A model generated the notes under the pieces. It was not told where the DNA came from. It saw only the letters and a list, made by a program, of their open reading frames with translations, and searched no databases. Of a DNA stretch of 42,738 nt, positions 16,018 through 24,139 are shown piece after piece (position 1 is the first letter of the stretch; each line of letters starts with the position of its first letter). The position numbers and the translations under genes were made by a program. The DNA is from Acholeplasmataceae bacterium (GTDB taxonomy: Bacteria > Bacillota_I > Bacilli_A > Acholeplasmatales > Acholeplasmataceae): positions 1-42,738 of the forward strand of contig JANJXB010000058.1 of the NCBI GenBank assembly GCA_024709245.1, given 5' to 3'.

Positions 16018-17776
16018 GAGTTGCACCTCCTTGCACAAGATTTTCGAGTTGTTGACGTCTAACCATATCTTTATAAAGTGGTGATGTCTTCATCAGTTCC
16101 GCATGTGAACCAATGGCCACCAATTCACCTTGATCAAGTAAAATAATTTTATCCATTTTTTTAACCGTTGAAATACGATGCGCGATAAAAATGGTTGTTC
16201 TGCCTTTTCGAACACGGTGTAAGTTTTTAATGATGGCTTCTTCCGTTTTGGTATCTACTGCAGAAACCGAATCGTCTAGAATCAATACTTCTGGATCCTT
16301 CGCTAAAGCTCTAGCAATCGAAATTCTTTGTTTCTGTCCACCAGAAACTGTGACCCCACGTTCACCCAGCATGGTTTCAAAACCGTCTTTGAATTCAATG
16401 ACGTTATCATACACATCTGCGAGTTTTGCCGACTCTACAACTTTTTCTAACGTTGGTGAATCCATGGAGAATCCAATGTTATTCGTGATGGTATCTGAGA
16501 AAAGGAAATTATCTTGAGGAACATAACCAATGGTATTTCTCACAGAATGTGTCGTGAGTTTCATCAGATCTTTGCCATCGATGAAAACCATGCCCTCTTC
16601 AAGATTATAAATACGAAGTAACAAATCAACAAGAGATGACTTCCCACTGCCTGTTCGACCTAGAATACCGACCATTTCACCTTGTTTAATGTCAAAACTG
16701 ACATTTTTTAAGACGGGACGATCGCCATCCGGATACTGGAATGTTAGATTTCGAACTTGAATGCTTCCCTTGAGGTGAAGATCTTCTTCAGCATCCTTGG
16801 CATCGAAGACTTCAATTTTTGAGTCAAGAAATTTTTCAATACGACTTGCCGATGCTTTCGCTTGGCTATGAATATTGATGAATCCTGATAATGCCATCGT
16901 TGGCCAGATTAAAGTAAAGAAATACGATAAATATGTGGTCAACTGTCCTGCAGTCATCCCTGTTTGAGCCTGATTGATGACAAGCCAGCTACCTAAAGCA
17001 ACAATCATCAAAATCACAATATTCAAGCCAATACCAATGGCTATGTTGACGATGATGATGTATTTAACGAATTTAATGTTTTTATCGTATAAATCAAGGT
17101 TCCGATTTCTAAAAAACATCGCTTCTTTGATTTCTCGAACAAAGGCTTTGATGACGGTAATCCCTGAGAAATTTTCTTGCGTGAAATCCGAAAGCTTTTC
17201 AAATGATTCTTGTCGTTCCTTGAATCTTGCAGTAATTCTTTTTCGGATAAAAACGAGCACCACAGTGAGTAAAATCATGGGAATTGCTGCATAAAGCGTC
17301 AGTTGCCCATTCAGATTTGCCATACGATATACTGCAAATCCCCCTAAAAACAAACCATCAACGAGCATTAAGATACCTGGACCATACGATTGTCTGACGG
17401 CTTCTAAGTCGTTGATGAACAAAGTCATTAAACCACCTACTTTTTCTTGGCTATAATAACTTTGTGATAATTTGGTAGCATGAGAAAACATGGCATTTCT
17501 GAGTCGATATTCAATCATGCGTGATGCACCAAAGATGGTGTAACGCCATAAAAACCGACCGATGGTGATGGAAATCGCGAGCAGTGCAATCTCATAAATA
17601 TATCCTTCGATGATTGAGGGATCTGGATTAGCTTGTTTAAGAGTATCAATAATTTGACCCACATATTTCGGGATATCGAGTTGAACCCAGTCGACATAAA
17701 TCAAAACTGCAATACCGACGATAAAAAACGCTGAGTATTGCAGATAATATTTTCTAAAGTGTTTGCCTAATAACAT
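15998..17776 (-). CDS. ABC exporter half-transporter, subunit A (degenerate Walker B)
   Basis: 592 residues. The exporter membrane domain (about residues 15-315) is followed by the nucleotide-binding domain. Walker A is GRTGSGKSS, the signature VSGGQKQRISIARAL is canonical, and the H-loop is AHRIS. The Walker B reads VLILDDSVSAVD, with Asp in place of the catalytic Glu. This matches the non-hydrolysing site of heterodimeric type IV exporters (for example the Asp in TM287), so subunits A and B probably form one transporter with one active ATP site. ATG 17776 follows GAAGG. A 24-base palindrome and a long hairpin lie in the 95-base leader between this gene and the SHOCT-like gene, hinting at local control. 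Confidence 0.9.
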   Translation of the reverse strand: MLLGKHFRKYYLQYSAFFIVGIAVLIYVDWVQLDIPKYVGQIIDTLKQANPDPSIIEGYIYEIALLAISITIGRFLWRYTIFGASRMIEYRLRNAMFSHATKLSQSYYSQEKVGGLMTLFINDLEAVRQSYGPGILMLVDGLFLGGFAVYRMANLNGQLTLYAAIPMILLTVVLVFIRKRITARFKERQESFEKLSDFTQENFSGITVIKAFVREIKEAMFFRNRNLDLYDKNIKFVKYIIIVNIAIGIGLNIVILMIVALGSWLVINQAQTGMTAGQLTTYLSYFFTLIWPTMALSGFINIHSQAKASASRIEKFLDSKIEVFDAKDAEEDLHLKGSIQVRNLTFQYPDGDRPVLKNVSFDIKQGEMVGILGRTGSGKSSLVDLLLRIYNLEEGMVFIDGKDLMKLTTHSVRNTIGYVPQDNFLFSDTITNNIGFSMDSPTLEKVVESAKLADVYDNVIEFKDGFETMLGERGVTVSGGQKQRISIARALAKDPEVLILDDSVSAVDTKTEEAIIKNLHRVRKGRTTIFIAHRISTVKKMDKIILLDQGELVAIGSHAELMKTSPLYKDMVRRQQLENLVQGGATHEGLQG

Positions 17777-17793
17777 GGTTGCCTTCTTTCTTA

Positions 17794-17817
17794 TTGTGTG
17801 AATTCATGAACACACAA
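17794..17817. promoter_or_regulatory. 24-base palindrome upstream of the ABC exporter
   Basis: TTGTGTG-AATTCATGAA-CACACAA, perfect seven-base arms with a largely symmetric centre (TTCATGAA). It could be a repressor operator of the TetR/MarR kind or an RNA hairpin in the exporter leader. Confidence 0.5.
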
Positions 17818-17821
17818 CAAT

Positions 17822-17854
17822 GTCAATAGAACGTCTGTGAAACGTCCTATTGAC
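17822..17854 (-). terminator. Strong hairpin after the SHOCT-like gene
   Basis: On the minus strand, GTCAATAG-G-ACGT-TTCACAG-ACGT-T-CTATTGAC: 12 pairs plus a G-T wobble. The following bases, ATTGTTGTGTG, are only partly T-rich, so it may be a leaky terminator or an attenuator between the stress cassette and the exporter. Confidence 0.5.
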
Positions 17855-17872
17855 CTTTGTAAGTATCTATCT

Positions 17873-18265
17873 CTATTCTACTACGATTCTGACAATGTCA
17901 CCATCTGCAGATTCAATATTGACCAATTCACCTACTGCACCACCATTGATCATTTCGATGATGGCATCGATATCGATGTCCTGATCTTCTAGATTGACAT
18001 TGAATTTTCCTGTCTTCAGGAGTTTTGCAAACTCGATTGGAATTTGAATTTTGACAACGTCACCATCTGCGGAGTCAACATAGATTTTGAGCATTTTAAA
18101 TGCATTCTTTTTACCGTTTGTTTGAACGATAACTGCATCTTCACCTTTGGTTGATCCACCATCCATTGCAGATAACAATTTTTCGGCATCTTCTGATGTG
18201 ATGACACCTTTAGCAAGCAGATCTAGGATCTTCATGCGTTCTTCTTTAAGTGCGTCTTTTGGCAT
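17873..18265 (-). CDS. SHOCT-like/YvlB-LiaX N-terminal type protein
   Basis: 130 residues. The N-terminal helical hairpin ERMKILDLLAKGVITSEDAEKLLSAM matches the SHOCT-like domain found at the start of YvlB/LiaX/DUF4097 proteins. The remainder is two related acidic segments, DSADGDVVKIQIPIEFAKLL and ESADGDIVRIVVE, as in small SHOCT-like proteins lacking the long DUF4097 beta-helix. No signal peptide or membrane helix. In Firmicutes such proteins are encoded with DUF2089 proteins and belong to envelope-stress regulons (Lia-type), but the molecular role is not established. It is the last of three genes in a compact operon, starting 17 bases after the DUF2089 gene. Confidence 0.72.
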   Translation of the reverse strand: MPKDALKEERMKILDLLAKGVITSEDAEKLLSAMDGGSTKGEDAVIVQTNGKKNAFKMLKIYVDSADGDVVKIQIPIEFAKLLKTGKFNVNLEDQDIDIDAIIEMINGGAVGELVNIESADGDIVRIVVE

Positions 18266-18281
18266 GTTTTAAACATCCTTT

Positions 18282-18698
18282 CTATTTATTCTTTTTCAAG
18301 AGCTCTATGGCTTGAACGACCGACAGCTCGCCTTTTTCGATCTTCTCCAAAATGGAAGCTTTGGAGAACTTAGGTTCTTCTTTTTCCTTCTTCTCAGGTT
18401 CTTCATCATATGCATCTGGTGAATACCCGAGTCCTACAATGACATCATCAAGCATTTTCTTAACCGTTGGATAACTGATGTTGAGTTCTTTTTCAATCGC
18501 CTTGATGTTACCTCTGTTTTTCACGAATATCTCAATGAAATAGAGTTTTTCCGGTTCAAGATAATTGAACTTGGAGAGTGTAAACGCCCCCTCGATGGAC
18601 GTTTCACAGTGATCACAATACAGTCTGTGAACTTTTAGATCATGCTTACAAACTGGGCAAATCGATAAGACTGGGTTGGTCTTCATTCTTTCTTTCAT
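18282..18698 (-). CDS. DUF2089 protein with zinc ribbon and predicted helix-turn-helix
   Basis: 138 residues. The N-terminal zinc ribbon is CPVCKHDLKVHRLYCDHC. The segment YFIEIFVKNRGNIKAIEKELNISYPTVKKMLDDVI is the DUF2089 core, which looks like a sigma-70 region-4-like helix-turn-helix. The C-terminus, ASILEKIEKGELSVVQAIELLKK, is another SHOCT-like hairpin, related to those of both neighbours. ATG 18698 has AGGAGG five bases away. It lies between the small membrane protein gene and the SHOCT-like gene with gaps of 8 and 16 bases. A DNA-binding role in controlling its own operon is plausible, but no member is cited here as proven. Confidence 0.8.
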   Translation of the reverse strand: MKERMKTNPVLSICPVCKHDLKVHRLYCDHCETSIEGAFTLSKFNYLEPEKLYFIEIFVKNRGNIKAIEKELNISYPTVKKMLDDVIVGLGYSPDAYDEEPEKKEKEEPKFSKASILEKIEKGELSVVQAIELLKKNK

Positions 18699-18706
18699 AA
18701 TTCCTC

Positions 18707-19060
18707 CTAAATGGTTCTGATGTTGACTTTTAAATGATCATGCGTTCTAACGGAGACACTGGTTCCTCTAATCGATATGAGACGGATGAGCTCTTCCGCT
18801 GAAATATCGACTGATTCACTGATCTCGAGTCTGCGACTGCCGGAAATGAAGAGTCTGAAGATGAAAATGGGGATGGGCAAGAAGAATAAGATGGATAAGA
18901 AAAAGGTAAGCCATTTTTCTTCGGGTACCCGAATACTGAGTTTCACAAAGGATGCACGTCGGGGTTTTAAAGTCTTCTGTCTGCCATACAATTGTTTGTA
19001 GGCTTCTTTCTTGCTGATCTTTTTTTGATTCAATTGATTCAAGACTTCATTTTTTGTCAT
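18707..19060 (-). CDS. Small membrane protein of the DUF2089/SHOCT cassette
   Basis: 117 residues, no firm family. The N-terminal helix NEVLNQLNQKKISKKEAYKQLYG is a SHOCT-like hairpin like those in the next two genes. A single hydrophobic segment, WLTFFLSILFFLPIPIFIFRLFI (residues 50-72), should cross the membrane. The C-terminal part, EISESVDISAEELIRLISIRGTSVSVRTHDHLKVNI, is a small soluble domain. ATG 19060 follows AAGGTG by eight bases. It is the first gene behind a perfect sigma-A promoter. It might be the membrane sensor or anchor of the cassette; that is inference from topology and position only. Confidence 0.7.
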   Translation of the reverse strand: MTKNEVLNQLNQKKISKKEAYKQLYGRQKTLKPRRASFVKLSIRVPEEKWLTFFLSILFFLPIPIFIFRLFISGSRRLEISESVDISAEELIRLISIRGTSVSVRTHDHLKVNIRTI

Positions 19061-19067
19061 TTCTTCA

Positions 19068-19103
19068 ACACCTTAATTAATTTTTTTAACTTACACCTTA
19101 ATT
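19068..19103 (-). repeat. Direct repeats at the DUF2089/SHOCT operon start
   Basis: Two copies of AATTAAGGTGT on the minus strand (19103-19093 and 19078-19068), 25 bases apart. One overlaps the -10 and start site, the other is the ribosome-binding region. They could be binding sites for a regulator. Confidence 0.4.
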
Positions 19104-19129
19104 ATATGAATTTAAAATTGATTTGTCAA
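19101..19129 (-). promoter_or_regulatory. Perfect-consensus promoter of the DUF2089/SHOCT operon
   Basis: TTGACA (19129-19124), 17 bases, TATAAT (19106-19101). This is the only exact consensus promoter in the window, so strong expression or strong regulation of this small cassette is expected. Confidence 0.85.
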
Positions 19130-19210
19130 CAAAAAGTGCATTTTTGTTTAATAAAATCAATTTCAAACTTAATTTCATGCATCTTTTCCTCAAACTTTCA
19201 AGTTTTTTTG

Positions 19211-19219
19211 TGATATCAT
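19211..19219 (+). promoter_or_regulatory. Extended -10 of peptidase T gene
   Basis: TGA-TATCAT about 30 bases before ATG 19249. No convincing -35 lies 16-18 bases upstream. Confidence 0.35.
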
Positions 19220-19248
19220 AAGATTAATTAGGAAAGAAGGTAATCTCT

Positions 19249-20460
19249 ATGAACCGACTCATTGAACGTTTTTTACGCTATGTTAAAGTCGATACCCAAT
19301 CAAATCACGACACGGGTACTCATCCTTCAACAGAAAAACAGAAGAATTTATCTCGCATGCTTGTCTCTGAATTGAAAGACTTAGGACTGCCTGCATTCAT
19401 GGATGACTTTGGCTATGTTTACACAAAAATCGAAAAGAATGTGCAAGGAGCTCCAGCCATTGGATTTGTTGCACATGTGGACACTTCTCCAGATGCTCCA
19501 GGTCTGGATGTTCATCCTAGAATCATCAAGAATTATGATGGATCCATCATTAGACTGAATGATAAGTTAGAAATGGGTCCCGCTTTGTATCCTTCATTGA
19601 AACGTGTGATTGGACAAGATATCATCGTCACCGATGGTAACACCTTACTTGGCGCCGATGACAAATGTGGTGTTGCAGAAATCATGGAACTTGCAGAGTA
19701 CTTTGTTGCCAATCCAAAAGAAAAGCATGGCGATATCTTCATTTGCTTCACACCCGATGAAGAAATTGGTGAAGGTGCTGATCATTTCAATTACGAGTAC
19801 TTTAAGGCTGATTTTGCGTATACAGCCGATGGTTCAGAAGTCGGTGGTATTGAATATGAAAATTTCAATGCCGCTTCTGCTGTTGTTTCTTTTATTGGTA
19901 AATCCATCCATCCAGGTACGGCAAAAAACAAGATGATCAATGCACTTCATCTTGCAATGGAATTTCATCACCTATTACCTGTCTTTAAAAATCCAGCTTA
20001 TACTGAAAAATATGAAGGTTTCAATCATTTGACTGGATTATCTGGTGAAGTGGAGAAGGCAACATCGAAATACATCATCAGAAATCATGACATGGAAAAA
20101 TTCACAACCCAAAAGAAAGAGTTTGAAACCATTCGTGATTATATGAACGCGCGTTACGGGTACGAGGCTGTTGTGTTATCCATGAAAGATACCTACTACA
20201 ACATGTATGAAATCATTAAAAACCATATGCACATCATTGATCTTGCTGAGCAAGCCATCAAGAATGTCGGGGTTACTCCATTCTTTGAAGCCATTCGTGG
20301 CGGTACCGATGGTGCAAGACTAACCTATCAAGGCTTGTTATGTCCTAATTTAGGTACAGGTGGCTATCAATTCCATGGCAGAATGGAATTTGCATCCATC
20401 CAACAGATGGAAAAAGCAGTATCCATCTTCATCGAGATTGTAAAACTGGCTGCTCGATAA
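19249..20460 (+). CDS. pepT: Peptidase T (tripeptide aminopeptidase)
   Basis: M20B zinc aminopeptidase that removes the N-terminal residue of tripeptides in the cytoplasm; 403 residues, the normal length. Family motifs are complete: MNRLIERFLRYVKVDTQS at the start, the metal site GFVAHVDTSPDAPG, the bridging Asp in LLGADDKCGVAEIM, the catalytic Glu pair in FTPDEEIGEGADHF, TADGSEVGGIEYENFNAA, the dimerisation-domain SIHPGTAKNKMINA, and the final ligand region PIRGGTDGARL-like (IRGGTDGARLTYQGL). ATG 19249 follows GAAGG. It is a single gene with its own terminator, divergent from the DUF2089 operon. Confidence 0.97.
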   Translation: MNRLIERFLRYVKVDTQSNHDTGTHPSTEKQKNLSRMLVSELKDLGLPAFMDDFGYVYTKIEKNVQGAPAIGFVAHVDTSPDAPGLDVHPRIIKNYDGSIIRLNDKLEMGPALYPSLKRVIGQDIIVTDGNTLLGADDKCGVAEIMELAEYFVANPKEKHGDIFICFTPDEEIGEGADHFNYEYFKADFAYTADGSEVGGIEYENFNAASAVVSFIGKSIHPGTAKNKMINALHLAMEFHHLLPVFKNPAYTEKYEGFNHLTGLSGEVEKATSKYIIRNHDMEKFTTQKKEFETIRDYMNARYGYEAVVLSMKDTYYNMYEIIKNHMHIIDLAEQAIKNVGVTPFFEAIRGGTDGARLTYQGLLCPNLGTGGYQFHGRMEFASIQQMEKAVSIFIEIVKLAAR

Positions 20461-20465
20461 AATGA

Positions 20466-20491
20466 AAGAACTCTCGCGAGTTCTTTTTTTT
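20466..20491 (+). terminator. Terminator of pepT
   Basis: AAGAACTC-TCGC-GAGTTCTT followed by a T-run: an eight-base perfect stem, five bases after the pepT stop. Confidence 0.9.
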
Positions 20492-20499
20492 CTTCTTCC

Positions 20500-21702
20500 T
20501 TATTGAGGATGATTTACGTCTACTTTTTTCTTATACGCTTTGGGGGTGTATCCTGTTTTTTTCTTGAATGCGGTAGAAAAATGGGCAGATGAGGAAAAAT
20601 TCAGTAGATCCGAGATATCCATTAGATTCAACTCATTTTGTTCGATAAGTTTTTTAGCTTCCATGATCTTATAATCCATGATGACATCTTGGATTGTTTT
20701 ATGTGTAATCTTTTTAAATGTTCGTGAAAGATGCTCTTTTGAAACATATAATGATGAAGCGATATCGGAAACAGAAAAAGGTTCTCTCAGATTTCGATAG
20801 ATGTAAAGATGTGTTTGTCTGATGAGTTCAGGAAAATTTTGTGTCTGATAATCTCGAACAGCCTCTGCAAAAGTCGATACAATTCTAAGTGACATTTGTT
20901 CCTGGTCAAGATCACTTTTCAATTGTTCGATTTCAATACCCAGTTTCGTTGAAATTTCATGAGCATGATAGATATCGAGTCCACCTTTGATTGCAGCACG
21001 TGTGGAAATCGAGTTTAGAATAATCATCTTATTTTTCGTGTTTCTCAGTGTATCTTTAGGTGCTCTGTCGGGCAGATAAAACGTAGCCAATGAATCGATC
21101 ATCGTTTTTACACCCTCTGGATCGCCAGTTTCAATGCATTTCATGAGCTTAGCTTCAAAAGCGTAGTTATTTTTGACATAAAGTCTAATCTCATTGATAT
21201 TCTCTTTGAGCATATAAGCATCCGATTTGGATTGAACCGTTTTCAAATGGATGATTTTCGAGTCGATGTGATAACCCTGATAGGTAGTGAGTAAATGATG
21301 AATGTAGCGCAAGTCATGGGGTAGTAAAATCTGCATGTCTTCATAGAACTGGTTGAGCATGTGTGTTCGATCAGCATCGAGCTTCAATACTCTTTTCATT
21401 TGATTGATGGTTTGAATCTGATAATCATTATCTAAGAAAGGACCAATCGTCATATGAAGATTCAAATACTTAAATGAGGTAAAAACGAAATCAGATTCCT
21501 GAAATTTTTGTGTAATGATCTCACCAACCTCATTGGATGATGTTTGAATGAAATCATGCAAGAGTGATTTGACATAGTGATCGAGTTCAACCAGACTGAT
21601 GGGGTTGAGATATTCAGAAATCAGTTCATGTTCTTGTTCAATGATGACATGCATTTTAAGACTATTTGACAAATGAAATGCCAATTGATTGTATTGATTC
21701 AT
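20500..21702 (-). CDS. AraC-family transcriptional regulator
   Basis: 400 residues. The last 100 form a standard AraC/XylS DNA-binding domain with two helix-turn-helices: EPFSVSDIASSLYVSKEHLSRTFKKITHKT and LMDISDLLNFSSSAHFSTAFKKKTGYTPKAYKK. The N-terminal 290 residues are soluble, helical and not assigned; they resemble the long sensor regions of YesN-like or other Firmicute AraC regulators but lack a receiver-domain signature. It is divergent from the GH2 glycosidase and GPH symporter genes, so it most likely senses their sugar and activates them. Tandem GTAAATA repeats in the shared spacer are candidate binding sites. Confidence 0.88.
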   Translation of the reverse strand: MNQYNQLAFHLSNSLKMHVIIEQEHELISEYLNPISLVELDHYVKSLLHDFIQTSSNEVGEIITQKFQESDFVFTSFKYLNLHMTIGPFLDNDYQIQTINQMKRVLKLDADRTHMLNQFYEDMQILLPHDLRYIHHLLTTYQGYHIDSKIIHLKTVQSKSDAYMLKENINEIRLYVKNNYAFEAKLMKCIETGDPEGVKTMIDSLATFYLPDRAPKDTLRNTKNKMIILNSISTRAAIKGGLDIYHAHEISTKLGIEIEQLKSDLDQEQMSLRIVSTFAEAVRDYQTQNFPELIRQTHLYIYRNLREPFSVSDIASSLYVSKEHLSRTFKKITHKTIQDVIMDYKIMEAKKLIEQNELNLMDISDLLNFSSSAHFSTAFKKKTGYTPKAYKKKVDVNHPQ

Positions 21703-21718
21703 CAGATCACCTCACCTC

Positions 21719-21747
21719 ATTGTATGATAAATCCGTAAATATATCAA
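21719..21747 (-). promoter_or_regulatory. Promoter of the AraC regulator gene
   Basis: TTGATA (21747-21742), 17 bases, TACAAT (21724-21719). The start near 21712 gives a very short leader containing GAGGTGAGGTG before ATG 21702. Confidence 0.6.
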
Positions 21748-21772
21748 TATTATGTAAATAAATATCATATTT
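21735..21772 (+). promoter_or_regulatory. Tandem GTAAATA repeats, candidate AraC-type operator
   Basis: GTAAATATATCAATATTAT and GTAAATAAATATCATATTT lie head to tail with a 19-base period, close to two helical turns, as usual for AraC-family half-sites. They overlap the regulator's own -35 and lie about 55-90 bases upstream of the GH2 start. Confidence 0.45.
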
Positions 21773-21826
21773 TTAAATGAAAGCCTTTACAATTTAAGAT
21801 AAGATTATAGCATAGGAGGATCGGTT

Positions 21827-24091
21827 ATGAAAAAAACTCTATTGAATCAAAACTGGTTATTTATGAAAGAAAAAGTTGATTTGAATCATTTGGCGAAACA
21901 TCCATTTGAAAACATCAATGTACCTCACACTTGGAACAATCTCGATGGTCAAGATGGTGGAAATGATTACTTAAGAACAGTCAGTACTTATGTCAAGTAT
22001 TTCGATTATACAACACAAAGTGATCGCGTGTTTGTTGAATTTGAAGGTGTCAATTCAGTTTCAAATGTCTATATAAACGGCACTCATCTTGGTGAACATC
22101 GAGGTGGCTATTCTACATTCCGATATGAAATCACTGATTTGATCCAAGAAAAAAACAATCAACTCGTTGTTTACGTGGATAACACTCATCATGAAGATGT
22201 CTATCCTCTAGCCGCTGATTTTACATTCTATGGTGGTATTTACCGAAATGTTTCCGTGATTGAGGTTCAAAATTTATCCTTTGATCTCAGCTATTGGGGA
22301 GGTAAGGGTGTTTATGTGACTCAAACTCAGGTAAGTCATGAAAAAGCTCATCTGACCGTTGATAGTTACATCAATAATCAAGGTACTTCAGAATTCGTTT
22401 CACTACACGTTGAAATCACTGATCATCATCAAAACATCGTTGCCAAAACAACCGAAGAGATTTCATTTCAAGATCATCATCACTCAATCCTACATTTAAC
22501 CATTGATAACCCTCATTTATGGCAAGGTACAATCGATCCATATTTATACGATGTTACGGTAAAACTAATGCATCATGACCAAGTCGTGGATTCAAGAATC
22601 ATCAAAACAGGATTACGTTATTTCTCATTTGACCACGAAGCTTTCTATTTGAATGGTGTCAAGACCAAGCTCAATGGGGTTTCCCGTCACCAAGACCGTA
22701 AAGATATCGGTAACGCCTTATCTTCTGAAATGCATCAAGAAGACATGCGACTCATCCAAGAAATCGGAGCAAACTCCATTCGTTTAGCCCATTATCAACA
22801 GGCTGATGAATTCTACGATTTATGCGATGAAGCCGGTATGATCGTTTGGGCAGAAATTCCCTACATCTCGATGTCATCAAAAACAGATTTTCAAGGGACC
22901 AATGCATTATCGCAGATGAAAGAACTCATCATTCAAAACTATAACCATTCATCCATCATCATGTGGGGCATCTCCAATGAAATCACCATTGCTGGGAAGA
23001 AAAACAATGTCGATGAAATTTTGGTAAAGCTCAACGCATTGGCAAAACAACTCGATCCTTACCGTGTAACAACCATGGCTCAAGTATCAATGTTACCTGT
23101 CAATGATGTTCAAGCTACACTTTCCGATGTACATGGATATAATCACTACTTTGGTTGGTACTCAGGGAAAGTTGAAGACTTCAAAGATTGGTTGACATAC
23201 TACCGGAGTCAAAATCCGAATCGCCCACTTTCTCTCTCAGAATATGGTGTTGAGGGCATTCATACTCTCCACTCTGAGACGCCAGTTGTTAAAGATTATT
23301 CTGAAGAATATCATGCACTATGGCACGAAAAGGCGTATGAAATCCTTGAAAACACACCATTTGTCTGGGGAACTTATATTTGGAACATGTTTGCATTTGC
23401 TGCAGATTTTAGAGATGAAGGTGGTTCTAAGGGTATGAATAACAAGGGATTGGTAACCTTTGATCGAACCCTCAAGAAAGATGCCTTCTACTACTATCAA
23501 GCAAGATGGACGACAAAACCCATGCTGCATCTCACACAAAAAAGATTTAGAGATCGCGTATTAGATCAAATTGTCGTCAAAGCTTATTCCAACCAAAATG
23601 AAGTGTCATTTTACCTCAATGATCAATGGATTGAAACTGTAAGTTCTAAAAATTCGATATTTCAATCAAGAATAACTCTTCAAATGGGCGACAACAAAAT
23701 CACTGTCAAATCCGGCAATTTGAGAGATGAAACCATTTTTGTACGAGTTCTCGAAAAGAATGTATCCTACGAGGTTCCCGCATCCGACAAAAATAAAGGT
23801 ATCATGAATTTCAATATGGCAGGAAACTGGTTTGATGATTTGTCTGAAGCAGAAAATCCAATTCAAGTCGATCCAAACTACTTATCGGTAAAGAATTCAC
23901 TCCATGAAATCATGGAAAATGAACAGGGTAAACAATTTGTTCAATCCACTTTCAAGGATTTACTGAAGCACCCATTCTTTGAAATGCTGGGTGGAATGTC
24001 CATTCAGATGATGCGCGAGATGAGTAAAGAAGGATTTCCGTATGGAGCTTTCTATAAAATCAATGAAGCATTGCAAAAAATCAAGAAATAG
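21827..24091 (+). CDS. Glycoside hydrolase family 2 (beta-galactosidase/beta-glucuronidase class)
   Basis: 754 residues, no signal peptide, so intracellular. The N-terminal jelly-roll sugar-binding domain includes VPHTWNNLDGQDGG and VFVEFEGVNSVSNVYINGTHLGEHRGGYS. An Ig-like domain follows, then the TIM barrel from about residue 275 (NGVKTKLNGVSRHQD). Acid/base Glu385 lies in WGISNE and nucleophile Glu472 in SLSEYGVEG; both are present. A beta-sandwich follows to about residue 640. The last 110 residues (from about SDKNKGIMNFNMAG) have no domain I recognise and include a methionine-rich stretch, GGMSIQMMREMS. AGGAGG lies seven bases before ATG. With the GPH symporter behind it and AraC in front, it hydrolyses an imported beta-glycoside; galactoside versus glucuronide is not decidable here. 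Confidence 0.92.
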   Translation: MKKTLLNQNWLFMKEKVDLNHLAKHPFENINVPHTWNNLDGQDGGNDYLRTVSTYVKYFDYTTQSDRVFVEFEGVNSVSNVYINGTHLGEHRGGYSTFRYEITDLIQEKNNQLVVYVDNTHHEDVYPLAADFTFYGGIYRNVSVIEVQNLSFDLSYWGGKGVYVTQTQVSHEKAHLTVDSYINNQGTSEFVSLHVEITDHHQNIVAKTTEEISFQDHHHSILHLTIDNPHLWQGTIDPYLYDVTVKLMHHDQVVDSRIIKTGLRYFSFDHEAFYLNGVKTKLNGVSRHQDRKDIGNALSSEMHQEDMRLIQEIGANSIRLAHYQQADEFYDLCDEAGMIVWAEIPYISMSSKTDFQGTNALSQMKELIIQNYNHSSIIMWGISNEITIAGKKNNVDEILVKLNALAKQLDPYRVTTMAQVSMLPVNDVQATLSDVHGYNHYFGWYSGKVEDFKDWLTYYRSQNPNRPLSLSEYGVEGIHTLHSETPVVKDYSEEYHALWHEKAYEILENTPFVWGTYIWNMFAFAADFRDEGGSKGMNNKGLVTFDRTLKKDAFYYYQARWTTKPMLHLTQKRFRDRVLDQIVVKAYSNQNEVSFYLNDQWIETVSSKNSIFQSRITLQMGDNKITVKSGNLRDETIFVRVLEKNVSYEVPASDKNKGIMNFNMAGNWFDDLSEAENPIQVDPNYLSVKNSLHEIMENEQGKQFVQSTFKDLLKHPFFEMLGGMSIQMMREMSKEGFPYGAFYKINEALQKIKK

Positions 24092-24139
24092 CACCAAGAA
24101 TCACATCTTGACATACAATAAAAATAAGGGAGAATAAAA

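Noticed and set aside
21777-21820. Possible GH2 promoter with TTTACA near 21786 and a downstream TAGCAT
   Set aside because: The -10 would put the start site at or after the ribosome site; no consistent -35/-10 pair found, so none was listed.
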